Source of the DNA: Erysipelotrichaceae bacterium UBA4808
GTDB lineage: Bacteria; Bacillota_I; Bacilli_A; Erysipelotrichales; Erysipelotrichaceae
Direction of reading: 5' to 3'
Length of the DNA stretch: 13,787 nt
NCBI GenBank assembly: GCA_002402585.1
Contig: DHGC01000041.1
Location: 1 to 13,787, forward strand
Shown here: piece by piece, positions 6,971 to 13,787 of the stretch
Numbering within the stretch: the stretch's first letter is position 1
How the letters are laid out: each line of letters opens with the position of its first letter
Notes under the pieces: model-generated
The model's input: the letters and a program-made list of their open reading frames with translations, nothing else
What the model was told of the DNA's origin: nothing
The model's database searches: none
Made by a program: the position numbers and the translations under genes

Positions 6971-7007
6971 ATGGCAACAATACTTGTGTTGCTAAGATGT
7001 TTGCCAT
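6971..7007. repeat. Nested inverted repeats between yciI-like gene and sufC
   Basis: An outer inverted repeat ATGGCAA (6971-6977) / TTGCCAT (7001-7007) encloses and overlaps an inner one, GCAACA (6974-6979) / TGTTGC (6987-6992). The two cannot pair fully at once. The position, upstream of both divergent genes and about 40 bases before the sufC -10 box, suits an operator or an RNA switch. It matches no regulator site that I recognise. Confidence 0.45.
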
Positions 7008-7047
7008 TCTTGGACAGTGCATAAGCATCCAATCAAAGTGTGACCTA

Positions 7048-7056
7048 TGTTATAAT
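7048..7056 (+). promoter_or_regulatory. Extended -10 promoter of the suf operon
   Basis: TGTTATAAT is a perfect -10 box (7051-7056) with an upstream TG extension. The hexamer at the -35 position (TCCAAT, 7028-7033) is poor, as is usual for extended -10 promoters. The sufC start follows about 35 bases downstream. No IscR or Fur box was recognised beside it. Confidence 0.75.
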
Positions 7057-7090
7057 AAACACGGTAAAAAACCATGTTAGGAGTGAGTGA

Positions 7091-7930
7091 ATGAATACAC
7101 TAGAAATACAGAATCTGCATGTGTCAATCGATGGTAAACCAATCCTTAAAGGGGTTGATTTAATCGTTCGTGAAAATGAAGTGCATGCCCTGATGGGACC
7201 TAATGGTAATGGTAAATCAACACTATTGGCCGCAATCATGGGTCATCCTAAATATGAAGTGACAGAAGGTAAAGTTTTGCTTAATGGTGAAGATGTATTG
7301 GCGATGGAAGTTGATGAGCGCGCCAAAGCAGGCTTGTTTTTAGGCATGCAATATCCGCAGGAAATCAATGGAGTCACGATTTCAGACTTCATGAAAGCGG
7401 CATTAAATACACGCAGTGAAAAACCGATTCCTTTGTTTAGCTTCATTCGCACCTTGGATAAAGCGATTCAAAAGGTTGAAATGAAATCTGAAATTGCCCA
7501 TCGTTATGTCAATGAAGGTTTTTCAGGAGGAGAGAAGAAGCGTAATGAAATCATTCAAATGATGCTTCTGAAACCAAAGATTGCGATGTTGGATGAAATC
7601 GATAGTGGTTTGGATGTCGATGCGATTAAAGTTGTCGCAAAAGTCTTGAATGAACAAATCGAAGAAAGCAAGATGGGGACCCTCATCGTGTCTCACTACG
7701 ATCGTTTTTATCAATTGGTTCAACCTACACATGCACATGTCTTGATTGATGGTAAGATCGTCGTCAGTGGTGATCGTGATCTTGTCACAAAAGTGGATGA
7801 ACAAGGTTATGATTGGTTAAAAGAGTTGGGCATCGAAATCATTGAAGAAGAAAAAGAGCGCGTTGTCCGCAATGCGATTGGCAGCATCGGCATTTGTGCT
7901 GTCAAGGAGTTGAGTGATGTCGCTGAATAA
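7091..7930 (+). CDS. sufC: Fe-S cluster assembly ATPase SufC
   Basis: This is a 279-residue ABC-type ATPase of the SUF scaffold complex. The Walker A motif is GPNGNGKST (36-44, K42), with the SufC-typical NGNG. The ABC signature is FSGGEKKRNEI (from 144), Walker B ends in MLDEIDSGLD (D168, E169), and the switch His is in IVSHYDR. ATP-driven dimerisation remodels SufB-SufD during cluster assembly in the cytosol. AGGAG lies 7 bases before the ATG. It is first in the operon. It runs some 20 residues past the usual SufC end, after YDWLKELGIE, into a charged helix and a tail containing GSIGICAVKE. The Cys there has no known role. The identity is firm. Confidence 0.97.
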   Translation: MNTLEIQNLHVSIDGKPILKGVDLIVRENEVHALMGPNGNGKSTLLAAIMGHPKYEVTEGKVLLNGEDVLAMEVDERAKAGLFLGMQYPQEINGVTISDFMKAALNTRSEKPIPLFSFIRTLDKAIQKVEMKSEIAHRYVNEGFSGGEKKRNEIIQMMLLKPKIAMLDEIDSGLDVDAIKVVAKVLNEQIEESKMGTLIVSHYDRFYQLVQPTHAHVLIDGKIVVSGDRDLVTKVDEQGYDWLKELGIEIIEEEKERVVRNAIGSIGICAVKELSDVAE

Positions 7931-8714
7931 ATTTGAAATCCAAGATGGGTTTCACGAAATCACATTTGAACTGGATAAGTCCAATGCTTTTGAGCTTGTG
8001 ATCAAACCCAACATCCACGCTGATGTCTTGGTGCATTTGAATGGTGAGGGAGAAGCTTTAATCGATGTGTCGTTGTTGAAGGATGCTCAGTTGAATCTTT
8101 TCTATCTCAATACCTCACCGGCTTTGAAGTTGGTGGAGAATTATCATCTCTACCGTGATAGTCGTTTGGATCTTGCCTATGGTGATTTCAACGATGGTCA
8201 ATGTGAACGAACAACCGATGTGTTTCTCAAAGAGAAGGGTTCACAAATTTATTTGAAGAGTGCAAGTTTGGTCAAGAACGATCGACGTTTGATCTATCGT
8301 TTCAATCACCAAGCGCAATATACGTTTGGAAACATGGAGAACTTTGTGGTGACCTTGGAAAAAGGCACTTTGAGTCTACATGCCGTAGGTTGTATTGAGA
8401 AGGATGCGGCCAACAGTGAGACACATCAAACAACCCGCGTCTTGAATTTCAATGCAACGGAACGTGCTTCTGTTTTCCCCCAGCTTTTCATTGACAACAA
8501 CGATGTCAAAGCTTCACATGCGGAAAGCAGTGGTCAAGTTGACCCGGAACAACTCTATTATTTGAAATCTAGAGGTTTGTCAGGGGATGAGGCAATCAGT
8601 TTGATTGTTAAGGGTTACCTCTCTTCAATTCTCGAGAATATTAAAAACGAAACGATTCGTGAAACATTGTTGAGCTCGATTGAGCGAAAGGTTGATGAGG
8701 TATGTTCGAGGTAG
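7917..8714 (+). CDS. sufD: Fe-S cluster assembly protein SufD (short form)
   Basis: This 265-residue SufB/SufD-family protein partners SufB and SufC in the cluster scaffold. The beta-helix core is followed by the family C-terminus ASHAESSGQVDPEQLYYL (199-216), with H201 at the place of the conserved SufD His, then KSRGLSGDEA. It is much shorter than the roughly 430 residues usual in Bacillus: the N-terminal helical region is missing, with no sign of a frameshift upstream, since sufC ends intact. A GTG lies one codon earlier (7914), but AAGGAG (7904-7909) is best spaced for ATG 7917. It overlaps sufC by 14 bases and sufS by 13, so it is tightly coupled. The identity comes from the C-terminal motif and gene order. 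Confidence 0.93.
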   Translation: MSLNKFEIQDGFHEITFELDKSNAFELVIKPNIHADVLVHLNGEGEALIDVSLLKDAQLNLFYLNTSPALKLVENYHLYRDSRLDLAYGDFNDGQCERTTDVFLKEKGSQIYLKSASLVKNDRRLIYRFNHQAQYTFGNMENFVVTLEKGTLSLHAVGCIEKDAANSETHQTTRVLNFNATERASVFPQLFIDNNDVKASHAESSGQVDPEQLYYLKSRGLSGDEAISLIVKGYLSSILENIKNETIRETLLSSIERKVDEVCSR

Positions 8715-9934
8715 GCAAAATACGTCAAGATTTTCCATTTCTAATGAAAGCTGAGCAATCTGTTCCTCAGCTTGTTTATCTTGACAATGCCGCTACGACC
8801 TTGAAACCTCAATCGGTGATTGATGCCGTTGTACGTTATTACACCGAAAGTTCTGTGAACATTCACAGAGGTGATTATGCCTTATCATATGAAGTATCGA
8901 ATGCCTATGAAGCTGTTCGTAAAACCGTTTCAAGATTCATTCAATGTGAAGCAAATGAAGTGGTCTTCACTTCTGGGGCGAGTGCTGCTTTGAATCTGGT
9001 GGCCTATGGTTACGCTGAAAAAGTATTGAAGCTTGGCGATGTCATCTTGATGAGTGAGGCTGAACATGCCTCCAATATCTTGCCTTGGTTTAGAGTTGCG
9101 GAAAAAACAGGGGCGGAGATTGAATATCTGCCTTTGGATGAAACAGGCGTCTTGACGCTTGAAGGCTTCAAGGAAGCTCTTCATGACAAGGTCAAGATTG
9201 TTACACTTGCGCATATTTCCAATGTCTTGGGCTCGGTTGTTCCCATCCAACAAATCACGAAATTAACCCATGAAAAGGGTGCGATCATTGTGGTGGACGG
9301 TGCACAATCTGTGCCACATACCAAAACCTTGGTTAAGGATTGGGATGTGGATTTCCTCGCTTTTGCAGGACACAAAATGTTGGGCCCTACGGGTGTGGGT
9401 GTTTTGTATGGCAAGTTCGAACACTTAGTTCAAATGGATCCCTTTCTATTAGGGGGTGGATCCAATGCACGTTTTGATAAGCATGGACATGTCGTCTTAA
9501 AGAATCCACCTTTCAAATTTGAAGCGGGGACACCTGCGATCGAAGGGGTCTTGGGTTTGAATGTGGCCATCCAATATATCGAAGCGATTGGCCTTGAAGC
9601 CATTGAAAAACATGAACTTGAGTTGAAAGGGTATACGATTGAAAAGTTGAAACAATTCAAACACATCAAACTCTACAATGAAGCGGCTCAAACTGGCATC
9701 ATCGCATTCAATGTGGAAGGGATTCCAACACAAGATGTGGCTGCCTACTTGAGCTCATTGGGTGTCATGGTTCGCGCTGGCAATCATTGCGCAAAGCTCT
9801 TGAGTGAAATCATTCATACGCAAGAGACGGTTCGTGCAAGCATTAATTTTTATAACACTAAGGCAGAGATGGATATCTTCATTGATGCATTGCAAGATAT
9901 TACTTTAGCGAAGTGTATCGATTTAATCTTTTAG
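8702..9934 (+). CDS. sufS: Cysteine desulfurase SufS
   Basis: This is a 410-residue PLP-dependent group II cysteine desulfurase that frees sulfur from L-cysteine as a persulfide for Fe-S assembly. It begins in the family manner (IRQDFPFL, then VYLDNAATTLKP). Further marks are NIHRG, the EH pair in SEAEHASN that stacks on PLP, and the PLP lysine K225 in FAGHKMLGPTG. C363 in RAGNHCAKLL is the persulfide-forming residue. The PLP phosphate loop reads SGASAALN rather than the common RGTTEAIN. The ATG overlaps sufD by 13 bases. AAAGG (8686-8690) is 11 bases away and GAGG is too close, so coupling probably helps. SufU, encoded next, is the expected sulfur acceptor. Confidence 0.97.
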   Translation: MFEVGKIRQDFPFLMKAEQSVPQLVYLDNAATTLKPQSVIDAVVRYYTESSVNIHRGDYALSYEVSNAYEAVRKTVSRFIQCEANEVVFTSGASAALNLVAYGYAEKVLKLGDVILMSEAEHASNILPWFRVAEKTGAEIEYLPLDETGVLTLEGFKEALHDKVKIVTLAHISNVLGSVVPIQQITKLTHEKGAIIVVDGAQSVPHTKTLVKDWDVDFLAFAGHKMLGPTGVGVLYGKFEHLVQMDPFLLGGGSNARFDKHGHVVLKNPPFKFEAGTPAIEGVLGLNVAIQYIEAIGLEAIEKHELELKGYTIEKLKQFKHIKLYNEAAQTGIIAFNVEGIPTQDVAAYLSSLGVMVRAGNHCAKLLSEIIHTQETVRASINFYNTKAEMDIFIDALQDITLAKCIDLIF

Positions 9935-9943
9935 GAGGAAACG

Positions 9944-10390
9944 ATGTCAGATCTATTAAAAGATCCTTTGATTCTTAGACAAATCATCATGGATCATTAT
10001 GAGTATCCACGCAATCATCACTTGGTTGAAGATGAAACATATCATAAAGCACACATGGCATCCGAGTCGTGTATTGATGATATCACCGTCATGGCCAAGA
10101 TTGAAAACAATGTCATTCAAGATGTCTGTTTTGATGGCATCGCGTGTACGATTTCAACCGCATCGACCTCAATCATGAGTGAACTTCTTATTGGGAAGAC
10201 CCTTGAAGAAGCCAACGCCATCATTACTGAGTACTATAAGATGGTTGAGCTCTTACCGTATGATGAAGAGATGCTTCAAGAAGCCATTGCTTTTCATCAA
10301 GTCGGTAAACAAGCCAACCGTATCAAATGTGCGACTATTGGTTTCAAAGCCATTGAGACGTGCATAAAGGAGCACAAAAATGACCAATAA
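9944..10390 (+). CDS. sufU: Zinc-dependent sulfurtransferase SufU
   Basis: The 148-residue IscU-like SufU protein receives sulfur from SufS by zinc-ligand exchange and passes it to the SufBCD scaffold. The zinc ligands correspond to C43, D45, C68 and C129, found in SESCIDDI, GIACTISTAS and RIKCATIGFKA. The first site is unusual: most relatives have PxCGD, while here it reads SCIDD, with Ile44 for Gly and Ser-Glu before it. The spacing of the ligands is kept, so function is still expected. AGGAGG overlaps the sufS stop, 5 bases upstream of the ATG, and the gene overlaps sufB by 11 bases. Both the SufU identity and the SUF context are clear. Confidence 0.94.
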   Translation: MSDLLKDPLILRQIIMDHYEYPRNHHLVEDETYHKAHMASESCIDDITVMAKIENNVIQDVCFDGIACTISTASTSIMSELLIGKTLEEANAIITEYYKMVELLPYDEEMLQEAIAFHQVGKQANRIKCATIGFKAIETCIKEHKNDQ

Positions 10391-11789
10391 ACAATACGAT
10401 CAACTTCCAGCATCGGAATACCAATATGGGTTCCATGATGAAGATGTGAGTCTTTTCAGAACACGAAAAGGCATCAATCGTGAAATTGTCGAAGAAATAT
10501 CACGCATTAAAGGGGAACCACAATGGTTGTTGGATTTCCGTTTGAAATCATTGGAAGTCTTTTTAAAGAAGCCCATGCCAACGTGGGGCGCAGATCTCTC
10601 AGAACTTAACTTTGATGAGTATACCTATTACATCAAACCTTCCGAACGTATGATGAACGATTGGGCAGATGTTCCGGATACAATCAAGGATACCTTTAAT
10701 CGTTTAGGCATCCCTGAAGCGGAACGTAAGTTTCTTTCTGGGGTTGCGACACAGTATGAATCGGAAATGGTGTATCACAACATGTTAGAGGAAGTTGAGT
10801 CTAAGGGTGTCATCTTTACCGATCCTGATACGGCGTTTAAGAAGTATGAGCACATCTTTAGACCTTTCTTTGGATCAATCGTTCCATATTCTGATAACAA
10901 GTTCGCTGCACTGAATTCTGCAGTTTTCTCGGGGGGCTCCTTCATTTATATCCCAAAGGGTGTGAAATTGGATAAACCCTTGCAGTCTTACTTTCGAATC
11001 AATACTGAACAAATGGGTCAGTTTGAACGTACGTTGATTATTGTGGATGAAGGTGCAGATGTCCACTATGTGGAAGGATGTACAGCTCCTACCTATAGTA
11101 AGGATAGTCTTCATGCGGCAGTTGTAGAAATCTATGTCCATCCTAAAGCGAAATGTCGCTATACAACGATTCAGAACTGGTCGATGAATGTCTTGAATCT
11201 TGTCACAAAGCGCGCTAAAGTCATGGATCATGGCGTCATGGAATGGATCGATGGCAACATCGGTGCACATGTGACGATGAAGTACCCAGCGTGTATCTTA
11301 GCGGGTGAATATGCACGTGGGATGACAATTTCAATTGCCGTTGCATCGCATATCAATCAAATTCAAGATGCAGGCGCAAAGATGGTGCATTTGGCACCTT
11401 ACACCTCATCCAATATCATCTCGAAGTCCGTTGCGCGTAACGGTGGCGAGGTCAATTATCGCGGTTTGGTCCAACACAGTGGTAAGGCGAAATATGCTCG
11501 TTCTAAAATCGAGTGTGATACCTTGTTGATGGATGGCAACAGTCGTTCTGATACCTTACCTACGAATATTTCGTACAATCCACTCAGTACAATTGAACAT
11601 GAAGCTACGGTCTCACGTGTTTCAGAAGATCAACTCTTCTATCTTATGAGTCGTGGTTTAAATAAGAGCCAAGCTTTGGAAACCATCGTCATGGGCTTCT
11701 TGGAACCGTTCACACGTGAATTGCCAATGGAATATGCGGTTGAATTGAACCAACTCATGAAGTTGGATATGGAAGGTTCGGTCGGTTAG
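10380..11789 (+). CDS. sufB: Fe-S cluster assembly scaffold protein SufB
   Basis: This 469-residue core scaffold subunit is of normal length. It has the N-terminal helical region (GINREIVEEISRIKGEP), the beta-helix with EGCTAP (C234), and MEWIDGNIG. C379 in SKIECDTLLMDG is the position of the key cysteine for nascent cluster binding. H407 lies in STIEHEATVSRVSEDQLFYL, and the family end SRGLNKSQA follows. It accepts sulfur from SufS/SufU and forms a complex with SufC and SufD. AAAGGAG (10366-10372) lies 7 bases before the ATG, inside the end of sufU. The stop codon overlaps the next gene by one base. The assignment is secure. Confidence 0.98.
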   Translation: MTNKQYDQLPASEYQYGFHDEDVSLFRTRKGINREIVEEISRIKGEPQWLLDFRLKSLEVFLKKPMPTWGADLSELNFDEYTYYIKPSERMMNDWADVPDTIKDTFNRLGIPEAERKFLSGVATQYESEMVYHNMLEEVESKGVIFTDPDTAFKKYEHIFRPFFGSIVPYSDNKFAALNSAVFSGGSFIYIPKGVKLDKPLQSYFRINTEQMGQFERTLIIVDEGADVHYVEGCTAPTYSKDSLHAAVVEIYVHPKAKCRYTTIQNWSMNVLNLVTKRAKVMDHGVMEWIDGNIGAHVTMKYPACILAGEYARGMTISIAVASHINQIQDAGAKMVHLAPYTSSNIISKSVARNGGEVNYRGLVQHSGKAKYARSKIECDTLLMDGNSRSDTLPTNISYNPLSTIEHEATVSRVSEDQLFYLMSRGLNKSQALETIVMGFLEPFTRELPMEYAVELNQLMKLDMEGSVG

Positions 11790-12319
11790 TGGATAAACCG
11801 AGCTTACGCATCAAACATCTCAACCTTCGAAAATCATTAAGTGCTGAGGACCATCAAGGGTTTTCAGCACTTATTTTTAAGCGCTTGCTTAGTGATTTAA
11901 TGCGTCATGAACATATTGGCATCTACATCTCGATGGCACATGAAGTGGATACACGAAAAGTCATCGCATGGTGCTTTGAACATCATAAACAGGTCTATGT
12001 CCCTAAGGTATTGAAGGATGGGATTATTTTTGTGAAGATCCAGAGTTTGGATGAATGCACTTTGAACCGTATGGGGATCTTGGAGCCTATCTCGAATCAG
12101 GCATCGGATGGGATTCAGTTGATGATTGTCCCCATGCTTGCCTTTAACGAAAGAAAACACCGCTTAGGTTATGGTCGAGCCTATTATGATCGATATTTAC
12201 GTTCTCATGCTTGTATGAAAGTAGGCATCTGTTATGATGCCAATCTTGAACCGCTTTTTATTGAATCAACTACAGATGTTAAATTGGACAAAATCTTGAC
12301 TGAAAAAAGGGCTTTCTAA
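11789..12319 (+). CDS. 5-formyltetrahydrofolate cyclo-ligase family protein
   Basis: The 176-residue protein matches the 5-formyl-THF cyclo-ligase (MTHFS/YgfA) family, which uses ATP to convert 5-formyl-THF to 5,10-methenyl-THF. It shows an N-terminal Arg/Lys helix (LRIKHLNLRKSLS), HEVDTR, YVPKV, MGILEP, VPMLAF and RLGYGRAYYDRYL. The last motif is normally GYGGGYYDRYL preceded by FD..G, so several family glycines and an Asp are altered (FN, KH, RA). Activity is therefore likely but not assured. It starts at GTG 11789, which overlaps the sufB stop as TAGTG, with GGAAGG rather far upstream. It must be translated as part of the suf operon. Its C-terminus (DKILTEKRAF) is typical. Confidence 0.85.
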   Translation: MDKPSLRIKHLNLRKSLSAEDHQGFSALIFKRLLSDLMRHEHIGIYISMAHEVDTRKVIAWCFEHHKQVYVPKVLKDGIIFVKIQSLDECTLNRMGILEPISNQASDGIQLMIVPMLAFNERKHRLGYGRAYYDRYLRSHACMKVGICYDANLEPLFIESTTDVKLDKILTEKRAF

Positions 12320-12327
12320 GGTATAAT
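12296..12327 (+). promoter_or_regulatory. Candidate promoter of the MFS gene
   Basis: TTGACT (12296-12301) and a perfect TATAAT (12322-12327) flank a 20-base spacer within the end of the folate gene. The spacer is longer than the usual 17 and recalls promoters twisted by MerR-type activators, but no clear dyad is seen in it. Activity from the -10 box alone is possible. Confidence 0.5.
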
Positions 12328-12354
12328 TAAGGTATAGATGCTGGAGAAAATGAA

Positions 12355-13515
12355 ATGTTGAAGAAAAAAGGCTTAATGTTACAAATCATGTTTGTTTTTT
12401 TTGCGCTCTTTGTGGGTTTCTATATCCCGATGACGCAGCGTATTCCATTTCTTAGAAATATCGGTTATTCCTATGAAAGAATGAATGTCATTTTTTCCAT
12501 TCAGGCAGCTTTGGCATTCGTGTATCAATTGGTATTTGGTTATCTGTGTGATAAATATCGAACCATCAAAAAGTTCTTCGTTTTAGCCTTGGTCATTGGT
12601 TCAGCTGGGACGTATCTAATGTTTACAGCGACTCAAGAGGTCTTTTATTTTCATCTTTTGACAATGGCTTTGATGGGAAGTTTCATGAATCTAAGCATCG
12701 GTTTATTGGATTCTTGGGCACTTGAGATCGATCCAGAGATTCAACGCAACTATGGTGCGGTTCGCGCCATGGGTACCTTGGGTTGGATTGTGGGTGGCTT
12801 CGTTGTGACGTATGTCATGAGTAATTATGGCTTTGGATCGTTGGCACTAACGTATTTGATCATCACCGTGATTGTGTTGCTTCTAACTTTGAACCTGCGT
12901 GATGCGATCAAGGAACATCATGCGACACCGATTCGTGTTCAAGACATGAAACAACTTTTGTTTTCTAAACGTTATATGATCATTGTCTTTATTCTGATGT
13001 TTGCGATGATGGTTGCGAACAGCGATGGTTTGGTTGTGGTTATGAAAATGGAAGAATTGGGCGCGAGTGATTTCCAGAAGAATCTACGATTTTCAGCTCA
13101 AGCGGTCATGGAACTTCCATTGATGTTCTTAGGTGCTAAGCTTTTAGAACGTTTTAATCCAGTTAAACTATTAGGCTTTGCGATCGTCATGTTTGCCGTA
13201 CGTTTTATGGGCTATGCATTTGCCCCAACTGCGAATTGGATGATCATCGTGGCTTTACTGCAAGCGGTAACGTTCCCGATCTTAATGGTCGCAAGTAAAC
13301 AGTTGATTTTTAGAGAGTCGCCAGTCCATCTTCGATCATCAGGACAGCTCTTTGCTTTGGCAATCTACAATGGAATTGGGACGACCTTAATTCCTTTGAT
13401 TACAAACTTACTGATACGTATTGGGGGGATTGACTTCACACTCGCTGCTTTAGCAATTTCGTTAAGTATTCCACTGTTCTTGGTCTTCTATTTCCTTAAA
13501 CTTGAAAAAGCTTAG
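12355..13515 (+). CDS. Major facilitator superfamily transporter (MFS_1-like/LacY-type)
   Basis: This 386-residue integral membrane protein has about 12 hydrophobic helices in two halves of six, separated by a polar loop near residues 182-206 (RDAIKEHHATP). The first cytoplasmic loop carries GYLCDKYRTIKK, a form of the MFS G-x-x-x-D-R/K loop motif. The helix 4-5 region reads LLDSWALEIDPEIQRNYGAVRAMGTLGW, which resembles the nucleoside/LacY-like MFS_1 group. The substrate cannot be read from sequence. GGAG lies 8 bases before ATG 12355; an overlapping ATG at 12350 is out of frame. It starts 35 bases after the folate gene, so it may share the suf transcript or use its own promoter. A link to folate or iron-sulfur biology is unproven. 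Confidence 0.88.
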   Translation: MLKKKGLMLQIMFVFFALFVGFYIPMTQRIPFLRNIGYSYERMNVIFSIQAALAFVYQLVFGYLCDKYRTIKKFFVLALVIGSAGTYLMFTATQEVFYFHLLTMALMGSFMNLSIGLLDSWALEIDPEIQRNYGAVRAMGTLGWIVGGFVVTYVMSNYGFGSLALTYLIITVIVLLLTLNLRDAIKEHHATPIRVQDMKQLLFSKRYMIIVFILMFAMMVANSDGLVVVMKMEELGASDFQKNLRFSAQAVMELPLMFLGAKLLERFNPVKLLGFAIVMFAVRFMGYAFAPTANWMIIVALLQAVTFPILMVASKQLIFRESPVHLRSSGQLFALAIYNGIGTTLIPLITNLLIRIGGIDFTLAALAISLSIPLFLVFYFLKLEKA

Positions 13516-13577
13516 ATTCACATATTTTCACATTGAAGGGACAAACTCTTTACACATTAGAGCAGTATATTTAGAGT

Positions 13578-13640
13578 GTAAGATAACTATCTTACCTGTA
13601 CGATCTCTTTCATAATAACCCCCTTTAAAATAACGTACAG
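13578..13640. repeat. Two adjacent inverted repeats
   Basis: GTAAGATA (13578-13585) and TATCTTAC (13588-13595) form an almost unspaced dyad. Directly next to it, CTGTACG (13596-13602) pairs with CGTACAG (13634-13640) across 31 bases. The second loop contains, on the minus strand, a strong ribosome site and ATG. The arrangement could be an operator pair or an RNA fold; no known family is recognised. Confidence 0.55.
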
Positions 13641-13669
13641 ATTCCTTTCCCCTTTTAAGTAATAAGTTA

Positions 13670-13703
13670 AAGAAAAAAGACGGCGCCAAACGTCTTTTTT
13701 CTT
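13670..13703. terminator. Strong Rho-independent terminator hairpin
   Basis: A 13-bp perfect stem (13670-13682 with 13691-13703) encloses an 8-base loop (GCGCCAAA). The stem has a GACG/CGTC core and an A6/T6 run that supplies the U-tract in either direction. On the plus strand it would end transcripts of the transporter, about 155 bases after its stop, or a small RNA started in the gap. On the minus strand it could serve a gene beyond the window. Confidence 0.88.
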
Positions 13704-13787
13704 GTCTACTATAATATGCATTTTGATGTACTAACAAATTCATGTCATATTCGTCACTAAAAGACGCGAATTATTAAAGTAAATTCA

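Larger units (their letters stand above)
13516..13787. other. Right-end region without a convincing gene
   Basis: After the transporter stop I see no supported protein gene. The stretch holds two adjacent inverted repeats (13578-13640), a strong terminator hairpin (13670-13703), and a minus-strand 8-codon ORF (MKEIVQVR, 13613-13587) behind AAAGGGGG. Weak promoter-like boxes occur on both strands: TTTACA-17-TAGAGT at 13549-13577 (+) and TTGTTA-18-TATAGT at 13737-13708 (-). It could be the transporter's 3' UTR, a small RNA gene, or a relic. Confidence 0.5.

Noticed and set aside
10875..11270. 131-codon minus-strand ORF inside sufB
   Set aside because: It is antisense to conserved SufB sequence, with no SD and no recognisable domain.
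13528..13743. 71-codon minus-strand ORF at the right end
   Set aside because: It runs straight through the 13-bp terminator hairpin and both inverted repeats, lacks an SD at its ATG, and its sequence matches no family I recognise. It is probably spurious, though a relic cannot be excluded.
1..13787. CRISPR array, tRNA, rRNA, insertion sequence or phage genes
   Set aside because: No regularly spaced repeats, tRNA-like folds, transposase or integrase motifs were seen. The gene content is housekeeping and metal homeostasis.

Overview
The window is a compact, moderately AT-rich bacterial segment with genes packed end to end, strong purine-rich Shine-Dalgarno (SD) sequences and many short gene overlaps. 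The SUF order sufC-sufD-sufS-sufU-sufB, a CsoR-controlled copper operon and PrsA-like foldases point to Bacillota (Firmicutes). The short SufD and the general protein style would suit an Erysipelotrichia-like lineage, but that placement is a guess from memory of families. Trp is encoded by TGG and genes end in TAA or TAG, so the standard bacterial code applies.

Region 1 (about 50-4281, plus strand) is a copper-homeostasis operon: copZ (chaperone), copA (Cu(I)-exporting P1B ATPase), csoR (Cu-sensing repressor) and a three-part fusion of an HMA domain, a SafE/DsbD-like membrane domain and a cupredoxin domain. It is read from one promoter with a perfect 7-5-7 CsoR-type inverted repeat between the -35 and -10 boxes. 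CsoR should lift repression when Cu(I) binds C41/H66/C70. CopZ and the fusion would carry Cu(I), and CopA would expel it. The operon ends in a perfect palindrome that also terminates the opposing hit gene.

Region 2 (4276-6934, minus strand) holds, in transcription order, a YciI-family protein, a membrane-anchored parvulin-type foldase, a PrsA-like lipoprotein with a degenerate parvulin domain, a terminator, and a HIT-family hydrolase. The two foldase-like proteins are two bases apart and should act outside the membrane on exported proteins.

Region 3 (about 7048-12319, plus strand) is the SUF iron-sulfur cluster assembly operon. SufS frees sulfur from cysteine, SufU accepts it, and the SufB-SufC-SufD scaffold builds the cluster. 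A divergent 5-formyltetrahydrofolate cyclo-ligase overlaps the end of sufB by one base and is probably co-transcribed. A major-facilitator transporter (12355-13515) follows, probably with its own promoter.

Region 4 (13516-13787) has no convincing gene. It contains two inverted repeats, a strong bidirectional-type terminator hairpin and an 8-codon minus-strand ORF with a good ribosome site.

Most genes belong to well-known systems. The points most worth a second look are the HMA-SafE-cupredoxin fusion, the copZ/copA junction with no clear start codon, the folate gene inside the SUF operon, and the structured non-coding right end.
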